The notes under the pieces are model-generated. The model searched no databases, had not been told where the DNA came from, and saw only the letters and a list, made by a program, of their open reading frames with translations. The translations under genes and the position numbers were made by a program. This document shows, in pieces, positions 38,843 through 47,692 of a stretch of DNA of 64,000 nt. How positions within the stretch are numbered: position 1 is the stretch's first letter; every line of letters starts with the position of its first letter. The stretch is from NCBI RefSeq assembly GCF_042658925.1, contig NZ_JBHSRF010000033.1:25440-89439 (forward strand), given 5' to 3'. This stretch comes from Sphaerisporangium aureirubrum. Its GTDB lineage: Bacteria; Actinomycetota; Actinomycetes; Streptosporangiales; Streptosporangiaceae.

Positions 38843-40828
38843 ATGCTGCGTGTCGATGTCCTTCTTCTCGACCTGGTGATCGTGCTGGGCGCGGCACGGC
38901 TCCTCGGCCTGCTCGCCCGCCGGATCGGCCAGCCACCGGTGATCGGCGAGATCGTGGCCGGCATCCTGCTCGGCCCGACCCTCCTCGGTCCCTGGCTCGG
39001 CGAGGACCTGTTCGGGCCCGACATCAAGCCGGCGCTGAGCGCGCTGGCCAACGTCGGCCTGGTGCTGTTCATGTTCGTCGTGGGCCTGGAACTCGACCAG
39101 AAGCTGGTGCGGGGCAAGGGCAAGGTGGCGGCGTCCGTCGCCCTCGGCTCCAGCGGCGTGCCGTTCGTGCTCGGCGTGGTGCTGGCGCTGTTCCTGATAG
39201 ACGACCACGGCGGCGGCAACCCACTGCCGTTCGTGCTGTTCCTCGGCGCCGCCATGGCGGCCACCGCGTTCCCCGTGCTGGCGCGCATCCTGACCGACCG
39301 CGGCATCCAGCGCACCCCCCTCGGCGGCCTGGCGCTGGCCTCCGCGGCGGTGATCGACGTGCTGGCGTGGACGGTGCTGGCCGTGGTCGTCGCGATCGCC
39401 GGCGCCGGGGAGACCACGGCGCAGTGGCAGGTGCTGCTCGCGGTGCCGTACGCCCTGGTGATGTTCCTGGTGGTCCGGCCGCTGCTGGCCCGGCTGGTGC
39501 CCGCCTTCGACCGGGCCGGGCGGCTCACCCCGAACCTCCTGTCGGTGGTGCTGCTCGGGCTGTTCGCCTCGGCCTGGGCGACCGAGTGGATGCACGTCCA
39601 CTTCATCTTCGGAGCGTTCCTCTTCGGCGCCGTGATGCCGCGCGAGGCGGCCGAACGGCTCAACCACCAGATCCTGGAGCGCCTGGAGCAGCTGTCGGTG
39701 CTCCTGCTGCTGCCGATGTTCTTCGTGGTGTCCGGGATGAACGTCAACCTGCGCAACCTCACGGTGTCCAGCCTCGGGGTGCTGGCGGCGATCCTGGCGG
39801 TGGCGATCGGCGGCAAGCTGATCGGGTCGTACGCCGGGGCGCGCCTGCAGCGGGTGCCGGGACGGCAGGCGTCCGCGCTGGCCGTGCTGCTGAACACCCG
39901 GGGGCTGACCGAGATCGTCATCCTGACGGTCGGCCTGCAGAAGGGGGTGCTGGATCCCGAGCTGTACTCGCTGATGGTGCTGATGGCGCTGTTCACCACG
40001 GCGCTGACCGGGCCGCTGCTGCGCAGGATCTACCCCGACCGCCGCATCGCCAGGGACATCGCCGAGGCCGAGCGCGTCGCGCTCGGCGTGCCCGAGGCGT
40101 ACCGCGTGCTCACCGTGGTGCCGGGGGAACCGGCCACGGCCGGGCCGCTCGGCGGGCTGGCCGCGGCGCTGGCGTCCGCGCGCAGGCCGTCGGAGGTCGT
40201 GCTCGGGCACCTGCGGCCGTACCCGCCGAGGCGCCTGGAGGTGGGCACCGGCCTGTGGTCGGAGCTGGCCGAGATGACCAAGGCGCTCGGCGGGCTGGAG
40301 GAGATGGCCGCGCAGGCGCGCGGGAGCGGCGCCGAGGCGCGCGTGGTGAGCCGGTTCTCCTCCGACGTCCCGGCCGAGCTGCCCGGCCTGGTGCTGAGCG
40401 CCCACCCCGACGTGGTGCTCGTCCCCGAGGACGCCCCCGGGCGGGAGGCGGTCCTCGCCGAGGCGGCCTGCCGCGTGGTGACGGTGCTCCCCGGCGCCTA
40501 CGAGGCGACGGGGCCCGTGACGCTGCTGCACGGCGGCGGGGACGCCGCCGCCCAGGTAGCCCTGGAACTGGCGCTCGCCACGGGCCGTCCCCTGGTGGTC
40601 CTCGCCAAGGGCCGCGGCGCCGCGCTCGCCCAGCGCCTGTCCCGTCTCGGCGTCGACGCCTCCGCGGCCGCGGAGGTCCCGCGGGACGGGCTGCTGGTCG
40701 CCGCCGACGACGACCAGGCCCCCGCCGGCGCGCACCTGCTGGTGCGCGCCGAGCAGGACGCCGACCCGGTCGACTGGGCCGCCGTCGTCCCCGCCCGCGC
40801 CGAGCCGACGGCGGCGGAGACGACGTGA
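38843..40828 (+). CDS. cation:proton antiporter, CPA2 family
   Basis: A 661-residue transporter. About twelve spans fill the first 400 residues, including VIGEIVAGILLGPTLLGPWL and VLFMFVVGLELD in the entry region and ALASAAVIDVLAW with the ion-site Asp. The last 260 residues are cytoplasmic and resemble paired universal-stress-like domains (VPGEPATAGPLGGLAAALASARRPSEVVLGHLRPYP). It exchanges Na+ or K+ for protons. The start is the ATG at 38843. It ends four bases from the FHA gene on the opposite strand. Confidence 0.88.
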   Translation: MLRVDVLLLDLVIVLGAARLLGLLARRIGQPPVIGEIVAGILLGPTLLGPWLGEDLFGPDIKPALSALANVGLVLFMFVVGLELDQKLVRGKGKVAASVALGSSGVPFVLGVVLALFLIDDHGGGNPLPFVLFLGAAMAATAFPVLARILTDRGIQRTPLGGLALASAAVIDVLAWTVLAVVVAIAGAGETTAQWQVLLAVPYALVMFLVVRPLLARLVPAFDRAGRLTPNLLSVVLLGLFASAWATEWMHVHFIFGAFLFGAVMPREAAERLNHQILERLEQLSVLLLLPMFFVVSGMNVNLRNLTVSSLGVLAAILAVAIGGKLIGSYAGARLQRVPGRQASALAVLLNTRGLTEIVILTVGLQKGVLDPELYSLMVLMALFTTALTGPLLRRIYPDRRIARDIAEAERVALGVPEAYRVLTVVPGEPATAGPLGGLAAALASARRPSEVVLGHLRPYPPRRLEVGTGLWSELAEMTKALGGLEEMAAQARGSGAEARVVSRFSSDVPAELPGLVLSAHPDVVLVPEDAPGREAVLAEAACRVVTVLPGAYEATGPVTLLHGGGDAAAQVALELALATGRPLVVLAKGRGAALAQRLSRLGVDASAAAEVPRDGLLVAADDDQAPAGAHLLVRAEQDADPVDWAAVVPARAEPTAAETT

Positions 40829-40832
40829 GCCG

Positions 40833-42422
40833 TCAGGCGTTGCGGTGGGACTCGTACCGCATCGTGCGCGAGACGCCGATGCGGACCGTGGTGCCGGGCA
40901 GGATGGGCACCGGCTCGTTCGGCGGGATGTCGTAGAAGTTGGGGTCGCCGGGGGGCTGGACCTGGGTTCCGTTGACGGAGCCCAGGTCGATGAGGTTGAC
41001 GTCCCAGCTGTCGAGGCGCACCCGCAGGTGGCGGCGGGAGACCGACCCGTCGGGGCTGGTGACCCTGGCGGGGCGGGCCTCGCCCGAGGTGACCTCCTGG
41101 GCCCGCTCGGGGTCGCGGCCGAGCAGGTAGTCGGTCTCGAGGTTCAGCGTCATGCCGTCGTCGAGCAGCAGCACCCCGAGCGGCGGGCGCTCGCCCTTGT
41201 ACGGCACCAGCGTGCGCTGCACCAGCGCGATGCCGCAGACCGCGCAGTAGGGCACCCGGGGGTCGTTGAAGTGGTCGTTCTTGCAGTCGACGCCGTACAC
41301 CATGGGGCGGCTCGGCGGCTCGGGGGCCTGGCCGAGCTCGGTGGGCTCCAGGATCGACTCCTGCTCACCGTCGTCGCCCTGGTCGATGAGCAGGAACGAC
41401 TCGAACCCGGGTGACTCGGCCCGCTCGCCGGGGTCCCCCTGCCCGCCGGGCGCCGCCGCCCCCTCGGGGTCGGTGAGCATGCCGGGCCCGCGCTCGTAGT
41501 CCGGCCGGGGCGCCTCGCCGGGCCCCTGGTGGCCCTGTGAGGGCTCCGCCGGGGCGGGCCGGTGGTCCGGCGCCTGGCGGGGCGCCTCGCGCTCGGGCGG
41601 CGCCATCGGCGCGCCGTACTCGCCGTGCTCGGGACGCCCCAGGGGCTCCGAGGGCCCTGACTGGTACGGCGCGGGCTGGGACGGCCCGGAGCCGTAGGGC
41701 GCGGGGGCGTGCTGCGGGGGGCCGGAGCCGTACGGCGCGGGGCCCGCCTGGGAGGGGCCCGAGGAGTACGGGGCGGGGTTCTGCTGGGACGGGCCGGAGG
41801 AGTACGGGGCCGGGTTCTGCTGGGAGGGACCTGAGGAGTACGCGGGGGGGTTCTGCTGGGACGGGCCGGAGGAGTACGGGGCCGCGCCGGACGGCGCGGG
41901 GGAAGACTGCTGCGGGGAGCGGGCGATCGTCTGCCCCGCGGGCGCGCCGGAGGTGTCGTAGTCGCAGATCACGCCGCCGCCGGCGACCACGCCGGAGTCC
42001 AGCCGGGCGCGGGCGAACGGCTCGCCCGCGCCGGGCAGGCGCAGCTCCACCCGGGACACCGGGCCGCGGACCATGCGGTCGGTCCAGGTCAGGGCGTCCC
42101 GGCCGTCGAGGCGCAGCTCCCCGCCCGGCCCGGCGGCCACGGCCTGTGCGTCCCCGCTGACCAGCACCGCGAGGCCGTCGCCCGCGCGGCCGGCCAGGGC
42201 GCAGGCGATCGGCTCGGCCGTCATCGCCCGCGCGAGGACCTGGGCGGCGCGGCGGGCCAGCGCCCGCCCGTCCCCGCCCGTCGCCACGGTCTCCTCGACC
42301 GCGGCGAGCAGCTCCCCGGCGACGGCTCCGGCCGCGTCGCACACCAGCAGCAGGCCGCCCACATGGGCGATCAGCCCGTCACCGGGTAGTGGACGCACCA
42401 CACCCACGCCTTCGTCCGTCAC
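40833..42422 (-). CDS. FHA-domain protein with zinc ribbon and repetitive linker
   Basis: A 529-residue protein. The N-terminal domain (VTDEGVGVVRPLPGDGLIAHVGGLLLVCDAAG, about 1-180) is not recognised. A Pro/Gln/Ser/Tyr-rich linker with PAPYSSGPSQQN repeats follows (about 185-300). The C-terminus has a zinc pair (CKNDHFNDPRVPYCAVCG) and an FHA domain: DYLLGRDPE, SVSRRHLRVRL and DLGSVNGTQVQ read phosphothreonine. The GTG at 42422 follows GGGAGG and overlaps the stop of the membrane protein gene. Likely a reader of the Ser/Thr kinase at 37923 or of another kinase; inference. Confidence 0.85.
   Translation of the reverse strand: MTDEGVGVVRPLPGDGLIAHVGGLLLVCDAAGAVAGELLAAVEETVATGGDGRALARRAAQVLARAMTAEPIACALAGRAGDGLAVLVSGDAQAVAAGPGGELRLDGRDALTWTDRMVRGPVSRVELRLPGAGEPFARARLDSGVVAGGGVICDYDTSGAPAGQTIARSPQQSSPAPSGAAPYSSGPSQQNPPAYSSGPSQQNPAPYSSGPSQQNPAPYSSGPSQAGPAPYGSGPPQHAPAPYGSGPSQPAPYQSGPSEPLGRPEHGEYGAPMAPPEREAPRQAPDHRPAPAEPSQGHQGPGEAPRPDYERGPGMLTDPEGAAAPGGQGDPGERAESPGFESFLLIDQGDDGEQESILEPTELGQAPEPPSRPMVYGVDCKNDHFNDPRVPYCAVCGIALVQRTLVPYKGERPPLGVLLLDDGMTLNLETDYLLGRDPERAQEVTSGEARPARVTSPDGSVSRRHLRVRLDSWDVNLIDLGSVNGTQVQPPGDPNFYDIPPNEPVPILPGTTVRIGVSRTMRYESHRNA
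41761..41881 (-). repeat. 36 bp tandem repeat in the FHA gene
   Basis: GAGGAGTACGGGGC (plus-strand reading) starts units at 41761, 41797, 41833 and, in part, 41869, exactly 36 bp apart. They encode repeats of PAPYSSGPSQQN. Diverged units continue toward 41660. The repeat keeps the frame and forms the disordered linker. Confidence 0.85.
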
Positions 42423-42838
42423 AGAACTCTCCCTCCCCGAAATCGCCAGCGGATGAACGGCACCCGCATGGGCCCGTTGGCCACGAGCCACACGGCGAGC
42501 CAGACCAGGATGAACTGGGTCCAGAACACTGAGGCAGGCGGGGCCGGGTCGATGATGCCGATGGCACCGGACCGTAGCAAAAAGAACAGCAGAAGTCCTT
42601 CCGGCACAAGCGTCAGCAATCCGAACAGCGTGGGCCAGTCCTTCTCCCACCGGAACTGCATCAGGAAGTGGTAGAGGAGCTCCCACAGCACGCCGAGCAC
42701 CGCGACGCCCAGCAGGACCAGCAGGCCCGTGCCGATCTCGGCGCCGAGCAGCGGGACGATGATCAGTGTGACCACCACGCCCACGGTGGCGAGCAGGAAC
42801 AGCCGCGTCTGGATGCGGCCGAACAAGGTCGGAACCAC
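42419..42838 (-). CDS. four-span membrane protein, unknown function
   Basis: A 139-residue protein with four hydrophobic segments (LFLLATVGVVVTLIIVPLLGAEIG; GLLVLLGVAVLGVLWELLYHFLM; LFGLLTLVPEGLLLFFLL; VFWTQFILVWLAVWLVANGP). It starts ten bases after the stop of the flavoprotein gene. Its stop overlaps the FHA-gene start (GTGA). The three genes form one operon. The family is not recognised by name. It could anchor the FHA protein; inference. Confidence 0.7.
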   Translation of the reverse strand: MVPTLFGRIQTRLFLLATVGVVVTLIIVPLLGAEIGTGLLVLLGVAVLGVLWELLYHFLMQFRWEKDWPTLFGLLTLVPEGLLLFFLLRSGAIGIIDPAPPASVFWTQFILVWLAVWLVANGPMRVPFIRWRFRGGRVL

Positions 42839-42848
42839 GGTCGTCTCC

Positions 42849-44384
42849 TTAGACGGGCTTGTTGCGTGCCCACTTGAGCCATTGGGACGTGGAGCGCGCC
42901 GGCCCCATGCGCCGGCAGAAGCCGCGCCTGGCGAGGTCGTCGGCGATCTCCTGGGCCGCGATCTGCAGGCCGAGGAAGGTGTCCACGCCCGGGAAGTAGC
43001 CGCCGAGCGTGGCGGAGCCGGACGCGTAAAGCGCGCCGTCCCCGCTGGCCGTGCCCTTCACCTCGAAGTGGCGCTCGACCTCCAGCCGCCCGACCGGGTT
43101 GCGGTACGCGCCGCCGTTCTTCAGCAGGTCGTCGAAGACGCGGTGCTCGGCGATGTCGGCCTCGAGGCCGGTGCAGTCGATGATGTAGTCCGAGACCGGC
43201 TCGCGGATGGTGCCGTCGCCGCTGCGCACGTGGCTGAGCAGGCGGCCGTCCCCGGTGGGCTCGACCTTCTCCACGACGCCCTGCACGGAGTGGTAGTACC
43301 CGCCGCCGCGCCCGTCGCGCATCTGCTCCTGCCAGCGGCGCCGCCGCGGGGTGTTGGTGCCGCCCATCTCCTTGTACTTCTTGGCGCGGTCGGCGCCCTC
43401 CAGCTTGCGCATCTCGGCCTTGAGCTGGCCGCCCCACACCGACTTCGGGTAGTTGAAGCCTTGGTACGCCCAGCCGTCGCCGCCCCGGCGGCGCATCCAG
43501 ATGTGCGGCCCGTGCGACCCGGTGATGTAGGTGCGGAAGATGTGGATGATCTGGGTCTTCAGCCCTAACCGCTCGCGGTCGTCGAACAGGCGCTGCAGCA
43601 CCCGGGACGCGACGATGCCGCCGCCGCGGATCACCACGGTGCCCGCCCTGGCCTTCATGAACTCGTAGACCTGCTCGTGCGGCTCGTAGGCGTTCACCAC
43701 GTGCTGGTAGTCGCCGTACTTCTGCCGGAACTCCTGCAGGTCGGGCAGGAACTTCAGGCCGGGGTAGCCGATGGCGATGTGCACGAAGCGCGAGCGGAAC
43801 ACGATGCGCTTGGTGTTCGCCTGGCCTTCTGGCGGCGTGACCACGGTGAAGTAGCCGCCGCCCTGCCTGCGGCGCACCATGCGGACCTGGCCCTTGACCA
43901 GCATGTCCCAGTAGTTGATGCGCCTGGCCTCACGCTCCAGGTTCTGGAACACCGTCCCGGCCCGGGGCGTCCAGTAGTCGTTGAGGATGGGCTCGGTCAG
44001 CAACTGCCAGAGGTACGACGGGTTCTTGTCCCGCCACGCCTCCTCCAGCGCGTACGACGGGAAGCCCCAGATGTTGTCGGGCCGGGAGGCGGAGTCCGAG
44101 CGGATGCGCTCCTTGCGGGGGATCTGCGAGCACCTGGTGAGGAACTCGTACGTCTGCCAGGGATGGTCGATGTTGGACACCACCCGCATCTGCGAGGTCG
44201 GGACCCCGTAGATGCGCAGGTAGTCCAGGGTGACGAACGACCCGATGCCCCCGCCGATGGTCAGGAAGGGAATGTCGTACATCGGAATGCCGGCCGCCGC
44301 GACCATCTGGTCGCTCCATTGGGGGGCGGCCAGGAGCTCCGGCGTCAGGTCGCCGGGCGCGGGGGGTGTTTGTGGCGTGGCCAA
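42849..44384 (-). CDS. FAD/NAD(P)-binding flavoprotein, monooxygenase-like
   Basis: A 511-residue protein from a TTG at 44384 with AGGA nine bases upstream. The N-terminal Rossmann motif is TIGGGIGSFVTLDYLRI; a second nucleotide-binding element appears at GTVVIRGGGIVASRVL. The C-terminal part has CTGLEADIAEHRVFDDLL and YASGSATLGGYFPGVDTFLGLQ, of the FAD-closing ATG type. Overall it resembles flavin-dependent monooxygenases of the FMO/lysine N-hydroxylase kind, but a NADPH-substrate identity cannot be assigned. It heads an operon with a membrane protein and an FHA protein. Confidence 0.7.
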   Translation of the reverse strand: MATPQTPPAPGDLTPELLAAPQWSDQMVAAAGIPMYDIPFLTIGGGIGSFVTLDYLRIYGVPTSQMRVVSNIDHPWQTYEFLTRCSQIPRKERIRSDSASRPDNIWGFPSYALEEAWRDKNPSYLWQLLTEPILNDYWTPRAGTVFQNLEREARRINYWDMLVKGQVRMVRRRQGGGYFTVVTPPEGQANTKRIVFRSRFVHIAIGYPGLKFLPDLQEFRQKYGDYQHVVNAYEPHEQVYEFMKARAGTVVIRGGGIVASRVLQRLFDDRERLGLKTQIIHIFRTYITGSHGPHIWMRRRGGDGWAYQGFNYPKSVWGGQLKAEMRKLEGADRAKKYKEMGGTNTPRRRRWQEQMRDGRGGGYYHSVQGVVEKVEPTGDGRLLSHVRSGDGTIREPVSDYIIDCTGLEADIAEHRVFDDLLKNGGAYRNPVGRLEVERHFEVKGTASGDGALYASGSATLGGYFPGVDTFLGLQIAAQEIADDLARRGFCRRMGPARSTSQWLKWARNKPV

Positions 44385-44604
44385 TGCGAACGTTCCTACT
44401 CTACGAAGCCGTGATCGGCGTGATCGGAACAGTAGTCTCGGCACACGCCGCTGACGAGTGGGACAAAGAGCGCGAACCCTCCCCCGTGCCCCGGCCCCCG
44501 CCGCGTGCGCCACTGATCAGACGCCCGACCGGTCGCCGAGGTTCGCCGGGAGGTCCGTTCCGGGTATTACGGATCCGTGACATCCCGCCCGGGGGCAGGA
44601 TGTC

Positions 44605-45741
44605 TCAGACCCCGGAGAACACGCGGTTGACGTCCGCGGTGACCAGGACGCCGAAGATGTCGCCGCCCCGCTCCACGAGGAGGTATTCCCCGGAGGGCGC
44701 GCCGCGCATGGCGTCGAGCAGGGCCTCGCCCGACAGGTCGGCCCGCAGCACCAGGGAGGGCTCGAGGGTGCGGGCCAGCGACCCGACGGTCACCCACGGC
44801 CGCCGCTGCTCGGGCGTCGCCGTCACCGCGGACTCGCTGACGATGGCGATGGGGCTGCCCTCGTGGTCGACCACCACGATGGCGCCCGCCTCGGCCTGCC
44901 GGGCCCGGCGCATGGCCTCGGCCAGCGGCACCTCGGAGGTGACGGGGATCGCGCGGCGGGCCAGCGTGCGGGCCTGGAGCTGCGGCATGCGGGCGCGCAC
45001 CCGGGCCACCCGCAGCGACTGGCTGGCGCCGATCCAGATGAAGGAGGCCAGCAGCACCGACCACAGCATCATGCTCCAGCTCGGCTCCTGGCCGGTCGAC
45101 AGCGCCAGGGCCAGCGGGCCCACGACCAGGACGACGGCCAGGCCGCGGCCGAACCACGCGGCGGCCAGCGTGCCGGTGCCGGAGTTGCGGGTGACCTTCC
45201 ACACCCCGGCCCTGAGCATGCGCCCGCCGTCCAGCGGCAGGCCGGGCAGCAGGTTGAACACCCCGACGATCAGGTTGGACACCCACAGCTGCCACACCAG
45301 GACGTGCGGGATGGTGCCCACCGGCAGCAGGTCGCTGGCGACGAAGCCCACGCCGGCCAGGACCAGCGACAGCAGCGGGCCGGCGAACGCGACGGCGAAC
45401 TCCCTGGCCGGGGTCTCGGGCTCGCGCTCGATCTCGGAGACGCCGCCGAGGAGGTACAGGGTGATGCGCTTCACCGGGAGCCCGAAGTGGCGGGCCACCA
45501 CGCAGTGCGCGAGCTCGTGCAGCAGCACCGAGACGTACAAGAAGACCGCGAAGACGAAGGCCACCACGTAGGTGATCACGGTTTCCCGGTCGGGCAGCTC
45601 CGCCGCCACCTGGGGCTGGAAGGTGTAGGTGATGAACGCCGCGACGATCAACCAGGTCGGCGAGACGTAGACGGGGATGCCGAACGGGCGTCCCATGCGC
45701 AGCCCCGGAGACTCAGGCCGTTGTGGGGTCTGGGTGCTCAT
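44605..45741 (-). CDS. M50 site-2 protease with CBS domains
   Basis: A 378-residue intramembrane metalloprotease. VSVLLHELAHCVVARHFG gives the HExxH zinc motif in a membrane helix, and FNLLPGLPLDGGRML the third zinc ligand (LDGG). Six spans are predicted. Two CBS-type modules fill the last 130 residues (AIPVTSEVPLAEAMRRARQAEAGAIVVVDHEGSPIAIVSESAV). It cuts membrane proteins such as anti-sigma factors. Genes of this type sit beside trmI and a RecB nuclease in related actinobacteria, so it belongs to the conserved backbone; here it is 16.7 kb from trmI. Confidence 0.92.
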   Translation of the reverse strand: MSTQTPQRPESPGLRMGRPFGIPVYVSPTWLIVAAFITYTFQPQVAAELPDRETVITYVVAFVFAVFLYVSVLLHELAHCVVARHFGLPVKRITLYLLGGVSEIEREPETPAREFAVAFAGPLLSLVLAGVGFVASDLLPVGTIPHVLVWQLWVSNLIVGVFNLLPGLPLDGGRMLRAGVWKVTRNSGTGTLAAAWFGRGLAVVLVVGPLALALSTGQEPSWSMMLWSVLLASFIWIGASQSLRVARVRARMPQLQARTLARRAIPVTSEVPLAEAMRRARQAEAGAIVVVDHEGSPIAIVSESAVTATPEQRRPWVTVGSLARTLEPSLVLRADLSGEALLDAMRGAPSGEYLLVERGGDIFGVLVTADVNRVFSGV

Positions 45742-45845
45742 GATGGTCTCTGTTCCTCCTTGTGCTCGATGCTACGCGCCCTGAGCCGTTGATCAGCCGA
45801 TCGGACGGGGGCGAAGTGTCGGCGCACTGCCTTACAGTTTCGAGG

Positions 45846-46706
45846 ATGAGCACCACGGAGCCGCCGGCGATCGTCGGAAGCCTGTCCCCCTCCCGGGCCG
45901 GCGACTACATGACGTGCCCCTTGCTCTACCGCTTCCGGGTGATCGACCGCCTGCCCGAGAAGCCCTCCCCGGCGGCCGTGCGCGGCACCCTGGTGCACGC
46001 GGTGCTGGAGAGGCTGTACGACCTGCCGCCGGGCGAGCGCACCGTGGCGGCGGCCCAGGCCCTGCTGGACCCCCAGTGGGCGCGCCTGCTCGGCGAGACC
46101 CCCGAGTACGCCGACCTGTTCACCGACGGCACAGAGCGCGAGCGGTGGCTCGGCCAGGCCCGCCAGATGGTGGAGCGCTACTTCGCCCTGGAGGACCCCC
46201 GGCGGCTGGAGCCCGCCCAGCGCGAGCTGTACGTCGAGGCGGTGCTGGACACCGGGCTGATGCTGCGCGGGTACATCGACCGGCTGGACGTCGCGCCGTC
46301 GGGGGACGTGCGGGTGGTCGACTACAAGACCGGCAGCGCCCCGGGGCGGGACTTCGAGGCCAAGGCGCTGTTCCAGATGAAGTTCTACGCCCTGGTGCTG
46401 TGGCGGCTGCACGGCAAGGTCCCGCGCGTGCTCCAGCTGATGTACCTCGGCAACGGCGAGGTGGTGCGGTACGCGCCGGACGAGGCCGACCTGCGGGCCA
46501 CCGAGCGCAAGGTGCAGGCGCTGTGGGAGGCCATCGAGCGGTCGCTCACCACCCGCGAGTGGCGGGCCCGCCGCAGCCGGCTGTGCGACTGGTGCGACCA
46601 CCAGGCCATCTGCCCCGAGTGGGGCGGCACCCCCCCGCCCGTCCCCGACCGCCGCCCCGGCGACACCGTCCGCGGCGCGAGCCGCGCCGCCACCGACGAG
46701 CTGTAG
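45846..46706 (+). CDS. RecB-family nuclease (PD-(D/E)XK, Cas4-like iron-sulfur cluster)
   Basis: A 286-residue exonuclease. The active site is GYIDRLD and VRVVDYKTG, the PD-(D/E)XK core. A first Cys near the N-terminus (MTCPLLYRFR) and three near the end (CDWCDHQAIC) place a 4Fe-4S cluster as in Cas4/AddB-like enzymes. No CRISPR genes are near, so the Cas4-like layout does not imply CRISPR. The start is the ATG at 45846. It is divergent from the M50 protease gene with 104 bases between them. It is a conserved companion of trmI and the proteasome genes in actinobacteria. Confidence 0.92.
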   Translation: MSTTEPPAIVGSLSPSRAGDYMTCPLLYRFRVIDRLPEKPSPAAVRGTLVHAVLERLYDLPPGERTVAAAQALLDPQWARLLGETPEYADLFTDGTERERWLGQARQMVERYFALEDPRRLEPAQRELYVEAVLDTGLMLRGYIDRLDVAPSGDVRVVDYKTGSAPGRDFEAKALFQMKFYALVLWRLHGKVPRVLQLMYLGNGEVVRYAPDEADLRATERKVQALWEAIERSLTTREWRARRSRLCDWCDHQAICPEWGGTPPPVPDRRPGDTVRGASRAATDEL

Positions 46707-46715
46707 GGCCGCCGG

Positions 46716-47609
46716 CTACACCCGCTGCCCCTGCTGCTGCTCCTCGTACCACGCGACGACCCTGTGCAGGGCGTCCTCGGAGGCCGAGCCGGGCTCGACG
46801 GTGAAGACCAGCAGCGTCTGGTCGGGCACGCCGGGCAGCGCCATCGCCTGATAGGTGACGGTCAGCTCGCCGATCACCGGATGGCGGTAGCGCTTCTCCC
46901 CCATGACGCGCTCGGTGACCTGGTGCTCGGCCCACAGCCGCCGGAACACCGGGCTGGCCTTCCGCAGGTCGCAGACCAGCTCGTGCATGAGCGGGTCGTC
47001 CGGGTGGCGGCCGAGGTAGAACTGCAGGGTGCCGGTGATCTCGGCGGCCACGTCCTCCCACTCCGGGTAGATCTCGCGGACGCGGGGGTCGCAGAACATG
47101 ATCCGCGCCATGTTGCGCTCGCCGGCCGGTACGGCCATGAGGTCGATGCCCTGGAACAGCGCGCGGGCCGGCTTGTTGAGGGCGAGCAGGTCCATCCGCC
47201 GGCCGAGGACCAGCGCCGGCACCTCGCCGCGCTCCAGCCTGGCGAGCAGGTGCCAGGTCTCGCGGAGCACCCGCTGGGGCGGGCCGTGTCTCGCCTTGCC
47301 CGGCAGGGTGCCGGAGAGGTTCCACAGGTGGGAGCGCTCGGTGTCGTCCAGCCGCAGCGCGCGGGCGATGGCGTCCAAAACCATCGGGGAGGCGTTGCGG
47401 CTGCGGCCCTGCTCCAGCCGGGTGTAGTACTCGACGCTGACCCCCGCGAGCCGGGCCAGCTCCTCGCGCCGCAGCCCCGGCACCCGGCGCCGCCCCGGCA
47501 CCGGCGGGGTGCCGGTGTCCTCGGGGCTCACCCGGGCGCGGCGGGACTTCAGGAAGTCCCCCAGTGTTGAGTCGTGCCCTGACGCACCCATGAAGCTATC
47601 TTGTCCCAT
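46716..47609 (-). CDS. XRE-family regulator with MmyB-like ligand domain, paralogue A
   Basis: A 297-residue regulator. The helix-turn-helix (LGDFLKSRRARVSPEDTG, RRVPGLRREELARLAGVSVEYYTRLEQGRSRNASPMVLDAIARALRLDDTERSHLWNL) is followed by the MmyB PAS-like sensor (ALVLGRRMDLLALNKPARALFQGIDL, NMARIMFCDPRVREIYPEWEDVAAEITGTLQFYLGRHPDDPLM). MmyB domains bind fatty-acid-like ligands in known members. The start is the ATG at 47609; TATAAC lies seven bases upstream, so the mRNA is probably leaderless (the ATG at 47591 is possible). It is a close paralogue of the gene at 47693 with a near-identical promoter. Confidence 0.9.
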   Translation of the reverse strand: MGQDSFMGASGHDSTLGDFLKSRRARVSPEDTGTPPVPGRRRVPGLRREELARLAGVSVEYYTRLEQGRSRNASPMVLDAIARALRLDDTERSHLWNLSGTLPGKARHGPPQRVLRETWHLLARLERGEVPALVLGRRMDLLALNKPARALFQGIDLMAVPAGERNMARIMFCDPRVREIYPEWEDVAAEITGTLQFYLGRHPDDPLMHELVCDLRKASPVFRRLWAEHQVTERVMGEKRYRHPVIGELTVTYQAMALPGVPDQTLLVFTVEPGSASEDALHRVVAWYEEQQQGQRV

Positions 47610-47650
47610 TTACGGTTATATGTAGTTCTTTAGATGGTTAAAAGTAGCAA
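47610..47650 (-). promoter_or_regulatory. promoter/operator of XRE paralogue A
   Basis: Plus-strand blocks GGTTATATG and ATGGTTAAAAGTAG with a 9-base separation. Read on the minus strand, TATAAC is the -10, and TTTTAA about 17 bases upstream is a candidate -35. The same blocks at the same spacing precede paralogue B. AT content is far above the neighbourhood. Confidence 0.7.
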
Positions 47651-47692
47651 TCGTCAATACAGGACCAGACAAGGTGATATCAGGGTCTTTGT

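Noticed and set aside
45846..46706. Cas4 of a CRISPR system
   Set aside because: The Cys pattern and PD-(D/E)XK core are shared with non-CRISPR RecB-like proteins; position beside the M50 protease matches the conserved actinobacterial neighbourhood.
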